Part shown: in pieces, positions 25,539 to 34,062 of the stretch
Layout of the letters: each line of letters begins with the position of its first letter
How positions within the stretch are numbered: position 1 is the first letter of the stretch
Origin: Mycolicibacterium chubuense
Lineage (GTDB): Bacteria; Actinomycetota; Actinomycetes; Mycobacteriales; Mycobacteriaceae
Length of the DNA stretch: 64,000 nucleotides
Assembly (NCBI RefSeq): GCF_001044255.1
Contig: NZ_JYNX01000011.1
Span: 21,708 to 85,707, forward strand
Direction of reading: 5' to 3'
The notes under the pieces: model-generated
Told to the model about the DNA's origin: nothing
Database searches by the model: none
The model's input: only the letters and a program-made list of their open reading frames with translations
Program-made: the position numbers and the translations under genes

Positions 25539-25762
25539 ATGACCGTGCATCACACGACGACGTTCTGCCGGATCTGCGAGCCGCTGTGCGGCACAACGCC
25601 CCGCTGCTGATGCGCGGCGACCGTGGTCCGCGCGGTCTGGTCAACGTCGACGAGGTCCGGGTGAGCTCGCCGCGCGGCCAGATCCGGATGCGGCTGACCG
25701 GAGTGCCGGTTCGGCTGGACGTGGTCTGGCCCCGCATCGACCTTGGGGACCACTGCGGTTGA
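25539..25762 (+). pseudogene. Remnant of a molybdopterin oxidoreductase (N- and C-terminal ends only)
   Basis: An ATG at 25539 opens MTVHHTTTFCRICEPLCG, the [4Fe-4S]-binding N-terminus of Rv0197/formate-dehydrogenase-like molybdoenzymes, but a stop follows after 23 codons. In another frame the DNA directly after it encodes GLVNVDEVRVSSPRGQIRMR, which resembles the C-terminal beta-barrel of the same family (a D-x-VRVSSPRG-x-I pattern), ending at the TGA at 25760-25762. About 700 residues between the ends are missing. This reads as a large internal deletion joining the two termini out of frame, with the ribosome-site region still present. The alternative, a chance open frame, is less likely because both ends match the same family in the right order. 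Confidence 0.65.
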
Positions 25763-26121
25763 CAGATCCGCCGGTCCGTGTTGCTGGCTGCAGCGGCGCC
25801 GGAATCTCCCGAAAAACCCGCCGTGTCGATTTGCTCCCGGATTTTGGGCGGTCAGCTAACCTTGCCGCAGGTAGAGATATTACGTAGTAGTCAATATCAA
25901 GGCCGCGTCGGGGGAGAAGCTGTGAGCGGCCTGGCAGAAACTTGTGTCCCAACCGAGATCTGCCCAAACCGCTGACAGCCTGTGTAGGGCACGGTAACTT
26001 CCACAGAGAAACGTCGACGTAGTAAGTTTCGTTTGCTGCAATTGCGGAGCCGCCCCATGGCTCATAGCCTGTGACCTGCTAGCGCTACCATCTCGCCACC
26101 ACTTGACAGGGGGATCGGCTC
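25763..26121. other. 359-bp non-coding promoter region upstream of the FabH-like gene
   Basis: No gene seen. The stretch is markedly AT-richer than the surroundings. It contains an inverted repeat with arms GATATT and AATATC at 25876-25898 (11-bp spacer) and the octamer ACGTAGTA twice, inside that repeat and again at about 26019-26026. These suit binding sites for a regulator of the synthase-sulfotransferase operon. GGGGGATC lies just before the ATG at 26122. Confidence 0.45.
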
Positions 26122-27147
26122 ATGACGCTTCCAACTCTTTACTTCTCTAGGCCGGCCTCCGTGTTGCCTGAGAAGGCGATGGACAACGACGAGGTGCTCA
26201 GCATCGTTCGCGAGCAGTTCACAGGGCCCGCATCGGAATGGGACGGCGTCGAGCAAACCATCCGATACGTCTTCGACCGGTGCAACACCAAGACGCGCTA
26301 CCTGGATCAGAGCACGACCTTGTCCCCGGGCGAGTTTGCGTCTCAGGCCGCGATCGCCTGCCTCGAACAGAACGGGGTGGCGGCGACCGACCTCGACCTC
26401 CTCGTCTACGGCGGGATCGCCCGGGACAACTTCGAGCCCGCCACCGCGGCCGAGGTGGCAGGCCGGATCGGCGCCCGGCCGCTGCATGCGACCGACGTGA
26501 CGTGCGCGTGCGCCGGGCTGATCGAAGCGATGCACACCGTGGCGGGCTACTTCGCGCTGCACCCGGAGATGAAGACGGCGCTTATCTGCTCCGGCGAGCT
26601 CACCCGCGACCGCATCACCTACGACATGGGTTCGCTCCAGGACGTCGCGGTGTTCGCGGCCGGCCTGACCCTGGGCAACGCCGCGACAGCGCTGCTGGTG
26701 TCGCGGGAGCCGCTGGCCGGCGGGAGCGCGCGCCTGGAGGGCATCTTCCACAAGACGCTGTGCGAGCACTACGGACTGTGCAAGACCCCGGTCGACGGGC
26801 ATTTCACGTCGAAGTCGAAGGAACTGTTCGCCCTCTCGGTGCACGTGCCGCCGGCGATCCGGGAGATGCTCGGTGATCTCGGATGGTCCTCGGAGGAGGT
26901 CGACCACTACGCCTTCCACCAGCCCAGCGAGGCCGTGCTCGAGCGGGTGTTCACCGAACTGGGCGCCCGCCCGCAGGCCTGCGTCCATACGCACTCACTG
27001 TTCGGCAACACCGCGAGCACCGCCTGGGCGCTCGCGCTCGAGTACCGACTCGAACACGGCACCGTGGAGCCCGGGGACAAGATCGTGATGGCAAGTGCCG
27101 CAGCCGGTTTCACCATCGTCGGTGCTGCCGCCGTCTGGGAGGGCTGA
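26122..27147 (+). CDS. Beta-ketoacyl synthase III (FabH/OleA-like)
   Basis: 341 residues of the thiolase-fold KAS III type. DVTCACAGLIEAM carries the acyl-accepting Cys (residue 130 by counting), HYAFHQPSEAV the histidine and SLFGNTASTAWALALEY the asparagine, so a complete Cys-His-Asn triad. It should join an acyl-CoA to malonyl- or acyl-thioester. It is not in a fatty-acid-synthesis operon: the next gene, a sulfotransferase, begins immediately after its stop, suggesting that the condensed product is sulfated. ATG at 26122 with a G-rich ribosome site. Could also be a head-to-head (OleA-like) condensing enzyme; product unknown. Confidence 0.82.
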   Translation: MTLPTLYFSRPASVLPEKAMDNDEVLSIVREQFTGPASEWDGVEQTIRYVFDRCNTKTRYLDQSTTLSPGEFASQAAIACLEQNGVAATDLDLLVYGGIARDNFEPATAAEVAGRIGARPLHATDVTCACAGLIEAMHTVAGYFALHPEMKTALICSGELTRDRITYDMGSLQDVAVFAAGLTLGNAATALLVSREPLAGGSARLEGIFHKTLCEHYGLCKTPVDGHFTSKSKELFALSVHVPPAIREMLGDLGWSSEEVDHYAFHQPSEAVLERVFTELGARPQACVHTHSLFGNTASTAWALALEYRLEHGTVEPGDKIVMASAAAGFTIVGAAAVWEG

Positions 27148-28263
27148 ATGAGGCGCTACCTCCGCGTCTACCGGGTCATCAACAAGACGTTCGGTCTGTG
27201 GCTGCGGCCGCTCGGCACGTTCCTCATCCTGCAGGTGCGGGCAGGCCTCTCCGCCGTGACGATGGGTCTGGACCGGATCGTCTTCCCGAAGTACCGCGAG
27301 GAGCCGCTCGACCGACCCATCTTCATCATCGGCAATCCCCGCAGCGGTACCACGTTCCTGCACCGTTTCCTGTTGGGGACCGGGGACCTGGCCGCGTTCG
27401 AGCTGTGGGAGATGCTGTTCCCGGCGATCACCGCGCGCAAGCTGCTGGGCCGTATCGTGCCCCGGCTGGACCGGCTCTCGCCCGCGCGCTATCACCCGTC
27501 CGATGTGCACGACACCAGCCTGCGCGGCATCGAGACCGACGATCCCGCGTGGTTCTTCCACACGCTCGACGGACCGTTCGCCTGGGCCTACTTCCTGGCC
27601 TGGCAGGACACCTGGGGCAGCGATCTGTCCCGCCGGTGCTTCGGCATCGACGGCGTCAGTGAGCAGGAGAAGGAACGCTTCTTCCGTTACTACGAAGAGC
27701 TCTGGCGAAGGAATCTGTACTACAAGAAAGATCGCCGCATCCTCGCCAAGACGAGCATGTTGACGTTCCGGCTCGACGAGGTGCTCCAGCGCTATCCGGA
27801 CTGCAAGCTGGTCTACATCGTCCGGGATCCGGTCGAGGTCATCCCGTCGGGGATGTCGCTGATCGCGAGCGTGCTCGAGAACGGCTACGACGCGTTCAAC
27901 CGCACCAGTGCCGAGGACCAGGAGCGGTGGGTGGAGAACCTCTACCAGGCCTCCTGCGCCATGCTGCGGGTGTTCTACGACGCCTACACCTCCGGCGCGA
28001 TTCCCGAGAAGAACCTGTGCGTGGTGCGCTATCCCGACCTGATCCACAACCTGGAGCCGACCATCGCGCGGATCTGCGAGTTCGCCGAGATCGAGCCCAC
28101 CGCATCCTTCCTCGACGAAGTGCGCGCCCAGGCCGAGAAGCAGCGGTCGTACAAGAGCAAGCACCAGCACGCGCCGGACCGGTTCGGCCTGAGCGCCGAG
28201 CGGATCCAGAACGACCTGGCCTATGTCTACGACGCCTTCGACCTGCCGCGGCGGGTCGGCTGA
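27148..28263 (+). CDS. Sulfotransferase family protein
   Basis: 371 residues. The 5'-phosphosulfate-binding loop is IIGNPRSGTTFLHRFL near residue 60, and the 3'-phosphate-binding strand/helix is YIVRDPVEVIPSGMS near residue 228, so binding of PAPS is expected. It should transfer sulfate to a hydroxyl group, probably on a lipid. An N-terminal amphipathic/hydrophobic stretch (about 8-40) may associate it with the membrane. It starts directly after the stop of the FabH-like gene, an arrangement that implies cotranslation and a shared pathway. No PAPS synthesis genes are nearby. Confidence 0.85.
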   Translation: MRRYLRVYRVINKTFGLWLRPLGTFLILQVRAGLSAVTMGLDRIVFPKYREEPLDRPIFIIGNPRSGTTFLHRFLLGTGDLAAFELWEMLFPAITARKLLGRIVPRLDRLSPARYHPSDVHDTSLRGIETDDPAWFFHTLDGPFAWAYFLAWQDTWGSDLSRRCFGIDGVSEQEKERFFRYYEELWRRNLYYKKDRRILAKTSMLTFRLDEVLQRYPDCKLVYIVRDPVEVIPSGMSLIASVLENGYDAFNRTSAEDQERWVENLYQASCAMLRVFYDAYTSGAIPEKNLCVVRYPDLIHNLEPTIARICEFAEIEPTASFLDEVRAQAEKQRSYKSKHQHAPDRFGLSAERIQNDLAYVYDAFDLPRRVG

Positions 28264-28362
28264 GACGACCGAGGGGCGACCAGGGTATGGACGGCGCCCA
28301 GCAAAAATGCGAAAGTTTTCTGGATGACGTCGGAAACAGGCGATCGAGGCCGTCCCGACTTG

Positions 28363-28368
28363 TATAGT
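28363..28368 (+). promoter_or_regulatory. -10 hexamer TATAGT for the secreted repeat protein
   Basis: TATAGT closely matches the sigma-A -10 consensus and lies 38 bp before the ATG at 28407, within an AT-rich patch. No convincing -35 was found at the usual distance. A G-rich ribosome site (GGGGGA) precedes the start codon. Confidence 0.5.
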
Positions 28369-28406
28369 TTCGGTCACATGTCGCTGGTAGCCCCTGGGGG
28401 ATTGCA

Positions 28407-30800
28407 ATGAATGCTGGTTCGTACGTCGGTCGCATCGGTGGACTGGCTGTCGCGCTCGGAGTAGGCGCGGCGGTGTTCACCGGCCACGGAGTCGCTTATG
28501 CCTCCACCGACTCGGATTCGTCCGCCTCGGGCGGCGCATCCGGAGCGAGCGGCGCCTCCGGCACGACATCCGAGTCGTCCGCCACCTCCGGCACGCAATC
28601 GACCGGCAAGTCCGACACCGACACGTCGTCGTCCGACAAGGGCTCGAGCGACAAGGGTTCGAGCGACAAGCCCGACGCCGACACCGATGTCCCCGGCACC
28701 GGCAAGAAGGACCGCCACACCCTCTGGTCGGACCTGTTCGGCGGTCACAAGCCCAAGCCGGGCACCGAGACCGATGACCCCGATGCCACCCCGGACCCGT
28801 CGGACGGCACGGACGAGACCCCGTCCGACGGCACCGACGAGACCCCGCAGCAGGGCGCCGACGACCCGGCCGCGACCGGCAAGACCCCGCCGAAGAAGCC
28901 GCGGTGGTCGTGGAAGCCCGCCGAGGATTCGGCACCCGCCTCGACCGACGACACCAGCACCGTCGACACGACCCCGACCAAGAAGCCGCTCAAGTCCCTG
29001 CTGGCCAGCATCACCGTGGACGCACCGGAAACCACCAAGACGGCCTCCACCCTGGTGGACGTGTCGACGGCCGCGATCACCCCGGAGACGACCACGGCGG
29101 AGGTCCCGACGGACACCGCAGAGGCGACGGACACCACGGTGTCGCAGGGCCCGTTGGCCACCCTGTTCAAGCGTTTCCTCGACATCTTCAGCGGCAACGC
29201 GCCGACGTCGCCGGCGGCGAATTCGCCGTTCGCCTGGGTGGCGGCCGCGGCGTCGCGCCGTGAGCTCGCCGCTGCGCAGACCGACGACCCGACGATGTAC
29301 TGGAACGGCTACGAGGTGGTTCCCGTCGGCGAACCCAACATCACGCAGTTCTACGGCGAGTACACGATGGTCCCCGCCTTCCCGGGCATCGTGCAGGGCA
29401 CACAGGACTTCGACCTGGTGGACGAGAACGGCACCACGGTCGCCACCATCCACGGTCTGGTGACCTACAACAACGACGTCGGCTCCGGCAACCGGCTGCT
29501 GCAGATCCTCGTCACCGACGCCGATTTCGGGGACGGCGTCGAGTACGGAACGGACTTCAAGGACATCCCGCGTCCCGGCTCGGTGTTCGCCAGCGTGAGC
29601 AACGGCAAGTACGGCAACGTCTACTCCGCTCTGGACAACCCCAACGGGGACGACGTCGTCACCTACAAGTTCGTGACGTCCAGCTTCTCGCTACCGCTTA
29701 ACCCCGACCCGTTCCGGATCAAGTTCAGCTCCGCCGACTTCCTGTACGACAACGAGGGAGTGAACCGGCCGATCTACACACAGGACGGCTACTACATCAA
29801 GCCGATCACCAACACGACCCCGTGGACGGCGTACGCGGCCTATCAGCCGCTGTTCAACGCCATCCAGGGAGCGAACACGTTCGGCGTCTACGACGCCGAC
29901 ACCGATCAACTGATCGGAACCTTCGACGGCGTCGTGACCGTCACGTCCGACTTCTGGGGCACCACCAGCGAGGCCATCCTCGTCACCAAGGCCGAGGGCG
30001 ACCTCGTCGGTGTCGGGGCCGGCCAGATTCCGCCGGAAGGCACGATCTACAACATCATCTACTGGACCGCGGATCCCGGCGACTACCTGCTCTACTACGC
30101 CAAGCCGGACGAGCGGCCGAACTCGAACGTGATCAAGACGATCCTGGTCGATACGAAGAAGTCGGGCAGGGTGGACACCCTGGATCTTCAATTCCGCTTC
30201 GACGCGGCCGCACCCCCGGTCCGGACGTCGCTGGACGTCCCGGGCCGCAACGGCACCGGGTACAGCCTCAGGCCCGTCGGGGACTTTGAGTACTCCGGGG
30301 TCAACGGCCTCCCGCCGCGCGAGGCCATCGTCCAGGGCTATCAGCAGTACGAGGTCTACGACTCGGACGGCAACTACCTCGGCAAGGTGAACGCCGACGT
30401 GACCAAGCAGTGGAACCTGGCCGGCAACAGCTCGGAGGCCGTCCTCGTCACGGGCATCGTCGACGGGGACGCCGCCCCGGAGGCGGGCAAGGTGCCGCCG
30501 GTCGGTTCGGTGTTCAACTTCAGCTACACCGGCACGACCGGGTTCGGTGAGGCGTACTACGCGCTGCCCACGGAGTCGGGCAAGAGCAAGATCTCGTTCC
30601 AGTACGTGACCCCGTTCGGCGGCATCCCGGCGTTCAAGAACTACGACGCGGCCAAGGAGCTCGGCGACTACAACTACTACAGCCCGTTCGGCGGTAGCCA
30701 GAACCTGAACCTGCTCAGCGCATCCGGCGCCGAGTCCGGTGCGCTGCTCGGCGCCAGCCAGCCGCTGTGCGTGCTCGACGGCTCGGCCTGCGAGGTCTGA
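28407..30800 (+). CDS. Large secreted/surface protein with three beta-rich repeats
   Basis: 797 residues. A Sec signal peptide (about 1-31, with GLAVALGVGAAVFTGHGVAYA) precedes a 200-residue Ser/Thr/Asp/Pro-rich linker, then three homologous units of about 140-160 residues starting near 297 (NGYEVVPVGEPNI), 459 (DGYYIKPITNTTP) and 617 (GTGYSLRPVGDFE). Each contains an aromatic/QG-rich strand and a D-x-D/N-G turn, and the last carries the C-terminal tail with two cysteines (PLCVLDGSAC) that could form a disulfide. No catalytic motif is visible, so an adhesin-like or cell-envelope structural role is likely. It follows the sulfotransferase by 143 bp with its own -10. Function unknown. Confidence 0.78.
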   Translation: MNAGSYVGRIGGLAVALGVGAAVFTGHGVAYASTDSDSSASGGASGASGASGTTSESSATSGTQSTGKSDTDTSSSDKGSSDKGSSDKPDADTDVPGTGKKDRHTLWSDLFGGHKPKPGTETDDPDATPDPSDGTDETPSDGTDETPQQGADDPAATGKTPPKKPRWSWKPAEDSAPASTDDTSTVDTTPTKKPLKSLLASITVDAPETTKTASTLVDVSTAAITPETTTAEVPTDTAEATDTTVSQGPLATLFKRFLDIFSGNAPTSPAANSPFAWVAAAASRRELAAAQTDDPTMYWNGYEVVPVGEPNITQFYGEYTMVPAFPGIVQGTQDFDLVDENGTTVATIHGLVTYNNDVGSGNRLLQILVTDADFGDGVEYGTDFKDIPRPGSVFASVSNGKYGNVYSALDNPNGDDVVTYKFVTSSFSLPLNPDPFRIKFSSADFLYDNEGVNRPIYTQDGYYIKPITNTTPWTAYAAYQPLFNAIQGANTFGVYDADTDQLIGTFDGVVTVTSDFWGTTSEAILVTKAEGDLVGVGAGQIPPEGTIYNIIYWTADPGDYLLYYAKPDERPNSNVIKTILVDTKKSGRVDTLDLQFRFDAAAPPVRTSLDVPGRNGTGYSLRPVGDFEYSGVNGLPPREAIVQGYQQYEVYDSDGNYLGKVNADVTKQWNLAGNSSEAVLVTGIVDGDAAPEAGKVPPVGSVFNFSYTGTTGFGEAYYALPTESGKSKISFQYVTPFGGIPAFKNYDAAKELGDYNYYSPFGGSQNLNLLSASGAESGALLGASQPLCVLDGSACEV

Positions 30801-30819
30801 GCCTGACGTTTCGCTCGAC

Positions 30820-30864
30820 AACAGCGGTGCGATCGCCTGAATCAGGCGGTCGCACCGCTGTTTT
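30820..30864. terminator. Bidirectional stem-loop terminator
   Basis: An 18-19-bp stem begins AACAGCGGTGCGA and is matched on the other side by TCGCACCGCTGTT, with a T-run at 30861-30864. It lies between two convergent genes (ends at 30800 and 30871), so it can stop transcription from both sides. Confidence 0.8.
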
Positions 30865-30870
30865 CGGGGC

Positions 30871-32523
30871 TCAGCGTCCGCTGATCGCCTGCTCGCGGGC
30901 CCAGCGGTAGTCGGCCTTGCCCGCTGGGCTGCGTTCGATCACAGGCCGGAACACCACCGCCTTCGGCAGCTTGTAGCGCGCGATCACCTGTGCCGCATGG
31001 TCGATGAGCTCCTCCGCCGATGCGTCCCCGCCGTCGGCAAGGGCGACCACCGCGACGACCTCCTGGCCCCAGCGCTCGCTGGGCCGCCCGGCCACCACGA
31101 CGTCGGCGACGGCGGGATGCGACGCGACCGCCGACTCCACCTCCTCGGCGAAGATCTTCTCGCCCCCCGAATTGATCGTCACCGAATCGCGGCCGAGCAG
31201 CTCGATCGCGCCGTCGGCGAGGTGGCGGGCGCGGTCGCCGGGGACCGAGTAGCGGACACCGTCGATGACCGGGAACGTCGCGGCCGTCTTCACCGGGTCA
31301 CCCTTGTAGCCCAGCGGAACATATCCGCGCTGCGCGAGCCAGCCCATCCCGTCGTGGCCCGGTTCCAGCAGGGCGCTGAGATCCTCTGCGGCGACGGAAG
31401 TGTCGGGCCCGGCAGTGAAGGTGCCCGTCGACACCGCGCCCTGACCCGACATGTGGGTCATCTGCGCACCGGTCTCCGAGGAGCCCACCCCGTCGACGAC
31501 CATCAGGTTCGGCTTCGCGTCGATCAGCCGCTGTTTGGCGGTCGGCGTGAGTTGCGCTCCGCCGTTGGCCACCACCGCGAGCGACGACAGATCGGCCCCG
31601 GTGCGCTCGAACGCATCGGCCAGCGGCCGGGCCATCGCATCGCCGACCACGGTGACCGCCAGGACCTTCTCCCGCTCGACCGTGCGCACGACGTCGTCGA
31701 CGTCGAGATGGTCGGTCACCGCGGAGAACACCACGGACTGCCCGGTGGTCATGGCCGTCAGGACGGCCCACTGCGCGGCACCGTGCATCAGCGGCGGCAG
31801 CACCATCAGCGTGGTGCCGGGGGATTCCGCGCACCGGGTGGCGATGTCGTCGTAGGAGCGGGCGGCCTCGCCGGTGTAGAGGCTGCGGCCGCCGAACGAG
31901 GTCATGAAGATGTCGTGCTGGCGCCACAGCACACCCTTGGGCATGCCGGTCGTCCCGCCGGTGTAAAGGACATAGAGATCGTCGGGCGACGGCTCGACCG
32001 GCGGCGGGTCGGCCGGACCTTCCCCGACGATCGACTCGTAATCGATTGCACCGGGCAACAATTCGTTGCCCGAGTCGTCCGCGATCTGGACGAGCACGCG
32101 CAGCGCCGGAAGGTCGGGGAGCACCTCGGCCAAGCGCGGGGCGAACGCGGAATGGTAGAGCAGCGCGGTGGCGCCCGAATCCGACAGCAGGTAGTGCAGC
32201 TCGCTCTTGACGTAGCGGTAGTTGACGTTGAACGGGGCGACGCGGGCGCGCCACGCGCCCAGCATTCCCTCCACGTACTCCGGGCCGTTGTGCGCGTAGA
32301 TGCCGAGCAGATCCTGGCCCACCTCGTGCCCGGGCAACTCGCTGCGCTCGGTGTGGCACCCCAGCCCCTGGGCGTGCAGGAACGCCGCAAACCGGTTCGA
32401 CCGCTCGACGATCTGGGCATAGGTCAGACGCCGGTCGCCCTGGATGATGAACTCGCGGTCACCGATGACCCGGACGACCGCGTCGGCGGCGCCGGGAACG
32501 GTGAACTCATTCGGCTGAGGCAT
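30871..32523 (-). CDS. Acyl-CoA synthetase (FadD type)
   Basis: 550 residues of the ANL superfamily. The AMP-binding P-loop YTGGTTGMPKGVLWR is near residue 200, and DRARHLADGAIELLGRDSVTINSGGEKIFAEEVE gives the hinge and A8 region (read in parts); C-terminal RSPAGKADYRW contains the catalytic lysine. It activates a carboxylic acid to acyl-AMP, then acyl-CoA. The sequence looks closer to mycobacterial FadD19/FadD17-type steroid side-chain or branched-acid ligases than to long-chain FadD. ATG at 32523, with TAGAGT 7 nt upstream (leaderless). Divergent from the NTF2-LLM operon. Confidence 0.88.
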   Translation of the reverse strand: MPQPNEFTVPGAADAVVRVIGDREFIIQGDRRLTYAQIVERSNRFAAFLHAQGLGCHTERSELPGHEVGQDLLGIYAHNGPEYVEGMLGAWRARVAPFNVNYRYVKSELHYLLSDSGATALLYHSAFAPRLAEVLPDLPALRVLVQIADDSGNELLPGAIDYESIVGEGPADPPPVEPSPDDLYVLYTGGTTGMPKGVLWRQHDIFMTSFGGRSLYTGEAARSYDDIATRCAESPGTTLMVLPPLMHGAAQWAVLTAMTTGQSVVFSAVTDHLDVDDVVRTVEREKVLAVTVVGDAMARPLADAFERTGADLSSLAVVANGGAQLTPTAKQRLIDAKPNLMVVDGVGSSETGAQMTHMSGQGAVSTGTFTAGPDTSVAAEDLSALLEPGHDGMGWLAQRGYVPLGYKGDPVKTAATFPVIDGVRYSVPGDRARHLADGAIELLGRDSVTINSGGEKIFAEEVESAVASHPAVADVVVAGRPSERWGQEVVAVVALADGGDASAEELIDHAAQVIARYKLPKAVVFRPVIERSPAGKADYRWAREQAISGR

Positions 32524-32530
32524 GCGTTGG

Positions 32531-32536
32531 ACTCTA
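32531..32536 (-). promoter_or_regulatory. -10 hexamer TAGAGT (minus strand) for the FadD gene
   Basis: On the minus strand TAGAGT is followed after 7 nt by the ATG at 32523, so the transcript should start at the initiation codon. Fits the TANNNT pattern seen repeatedly in this window. Confidence 0.5.
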
Positions 32537-32617
32537 GACCGACCCGGTATCCGGAGTGAACACCTGCGGCCGAGTTGTATGGTCAGTGGCGGGCCGTCCC
32601 CGGTTGGAGGTGTCGCG

Positions 32618-32992
32618 ATGACCCGTACCGCCCGCGACGTGGTGGAGCAGTACAACCTCGTGGTCTGGAATCGGCGCGACGTCGCGCTGGCGGGGGAGCT
32701 CCTCGGCGAGACGGTGATTCGGCACGAGGTGGGTGAGGCCGTCACGCTCACGCACGACCAGGCGGTCGCGCGCGTCGTCGATCATCTGGCGATGTTCGAG
32801 ACGATCCGCTTCGACCTGCACCTGGTGGTGGCCGGCGACGACGGCGAGCATGTCGCGGTCGTCTACCAGTCACCCATGCGGCTGACGGACGGCACGGAGA
32901 CCACCATCGGGAGTATGGAGATCTTCCGCGTCGTCGATGGCAGGATCACCGAGGTCTGGAACTGCGGCTACAAACAAGGAGTCTGGGCGTGA
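32618..32992 (+). CDS. NTF2-like/SnoaL-fold protein
   Basis: 124 residues of a cone-shaped NTF2-like fold: an N-terminal helix (ARDVVEQYNLVVWNRRD), a VVYQSPMRLTDG strand pair and the closing SMEIFRVVDGRITEVWNCG. Members are either ester-cyclase/isomerase enzymes or ligand-binding proteins. The ATG at 32618 follows TTGGAGGTG. The stop overlaps the next gene as GTGA, so the product is translated with two LLM flavoenzymes and probably works on the same substrate, for example isomerising or hydrating an oxidised intermediate. Confidence 0.75.
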   Translation: MTRTARDVVEQYNLVVWNRRDVALAGELLGETVIRHEVGEAVTLTHDQAVARVVDHLAMFETIRFDLHLVVAGDDGEHVAVVYQSPMRLTDGTETTIGSMEIFRVVDGRITEVWNCGYKQGVWA

Positions 32993-34062
32993 CGGATACG
33001 AGCGACGCGACCCCGGGAGGTCGTCGGGTGCTCGACGAGCTGGGGTTCTATCTGCTGGCCGGCGCCGGCGGCGACGGTCCCGCCGGGTTGATGGACGAGG
33101 CGCGCCGCGGCGAGGAACTCGGCTTCGGCACGGGGTTCATCTCCGAGCGCTGGAACGTCAAGGAAGCCTCGTCGCTGACCGGTGCCGCGCTGGCCGTCAC
33201 CTCGCGGATGCGGATCGCCACCGCGGCCACCAACCACAACACCCGGCATCCGCTGATCACCGGGTCGTGGGCGACCACGATGCACCGGCTCTCCGGGGGA
33301 CGGTTCACCCTCGGGATCGGGCGGGGCATCGCAGCGATGTACAACGCGTTCGGCGTGCCGGCCGTGACGACCGCGCAGATGGCGGACTTCGCGCAGGTGA
33401 TGCGCAGGCTCTGGAACGGCGAACTGGTTTTCGGCCACGACGGCCCGATCGGCGAGTACAACCTGCTCTTCCTGGACCCCGACTTCCGCGAGGACATCCG
33501 GCTCGCGATCGTCGCGTTCGGCCCGCAGACGCTGGCGCTGGGCGGACGGTTGTTCGACGACGTCATCCTGCACACCTACTTCACCCCCGAGACGCTGCAG
33601 CGCGCCGTCACCACCGTGAAGGGCGCCGCCGAGCAGGCGGGCCGTGACCCGGCCGACGTCCGGGTGTGGTCGTGCTTCGCGACGGTGGGGGACCACCTGC
33701 CCGAGGAACTGCGGCTGAAGAAGACGGTGGCCCGGTTGGCCACCTATCTGCAGGGTTACGGTGACCTGCTGGTCCGCACCAACGGCTGGGATCCCGCTGT
33801 GCTGCAACACTTCCGGGACGATCCCGTGGTGCAGTCGATCCCGGGCGGCATCGACCACAAGGCCACGGCCGAGCAGATCGAGCACATCGCCACGCTGATT
33901 CCCGACGAGTGGCTGGAACCGGCGGCGACGGGCTCTGCGCAGCAGTGTGTCGACCGGCTGCGTCAGGAGTTCGACTACGGCGCGGACGCGGTGATCATGC
34001 ACGGCGCCACGCCCGACGAACTCGAACCGATCGTGGCCGCCTACCGCGCGTCCGACCGTTGA
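32989..34062 (+). CDS. LLM-class F420-dependent oxidoreductase
   Basis: 357 residues of a bacterial-luciferase-like TIM barrel. ATAATNHNTRHPLITGSWATTMHRLSGGRF contains the F420-typical core near residue 80 (read in parts), and GIGRGIAAMYNAFGVP the substrate loop. From memory it resembles TIGR03857-type F420 proteins of mycobacteria; F420 rather than FMN is inferred from family. GTG start overlaps the NTF2 stop as GTGA and its own stop overlaps the next start as TTGA. The three genes form one translational unit divergent from FadD, so the ligase and these enzymes probably belong to one degradation pathway. Confidence 0.85.
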   Translation: MTDTSDATPGGRRVLDELGFYLLAGAGGDGPAGLMDEARRGEELGFGTGFISERWNVKEASSLTGAALAVTSRMRIATAATNHNTRHPLITGSWATTMHRLSGGRFTLGIGRGIAAMYNAFGVPAVTTAQMADFAQVMRRLWNGELVFGHDGPIGEYNLLFLDPDFREDIRLAIVAFGPQTLALGGRLFDDVILHTYFTPETLQRAVTTVKGAAEQAGRDPADVRVWSCFATVGDHLPEELRLKKTVARLATYLQGYGDLLVRTNGWDPAVLQHFRDDPVVQSIPGGIDHKATAEQIEHIATLIPDEWLEPAATGSAQQCVDRLRQEFDYGADAVIMHGATPDELEPIVAAYRASDR

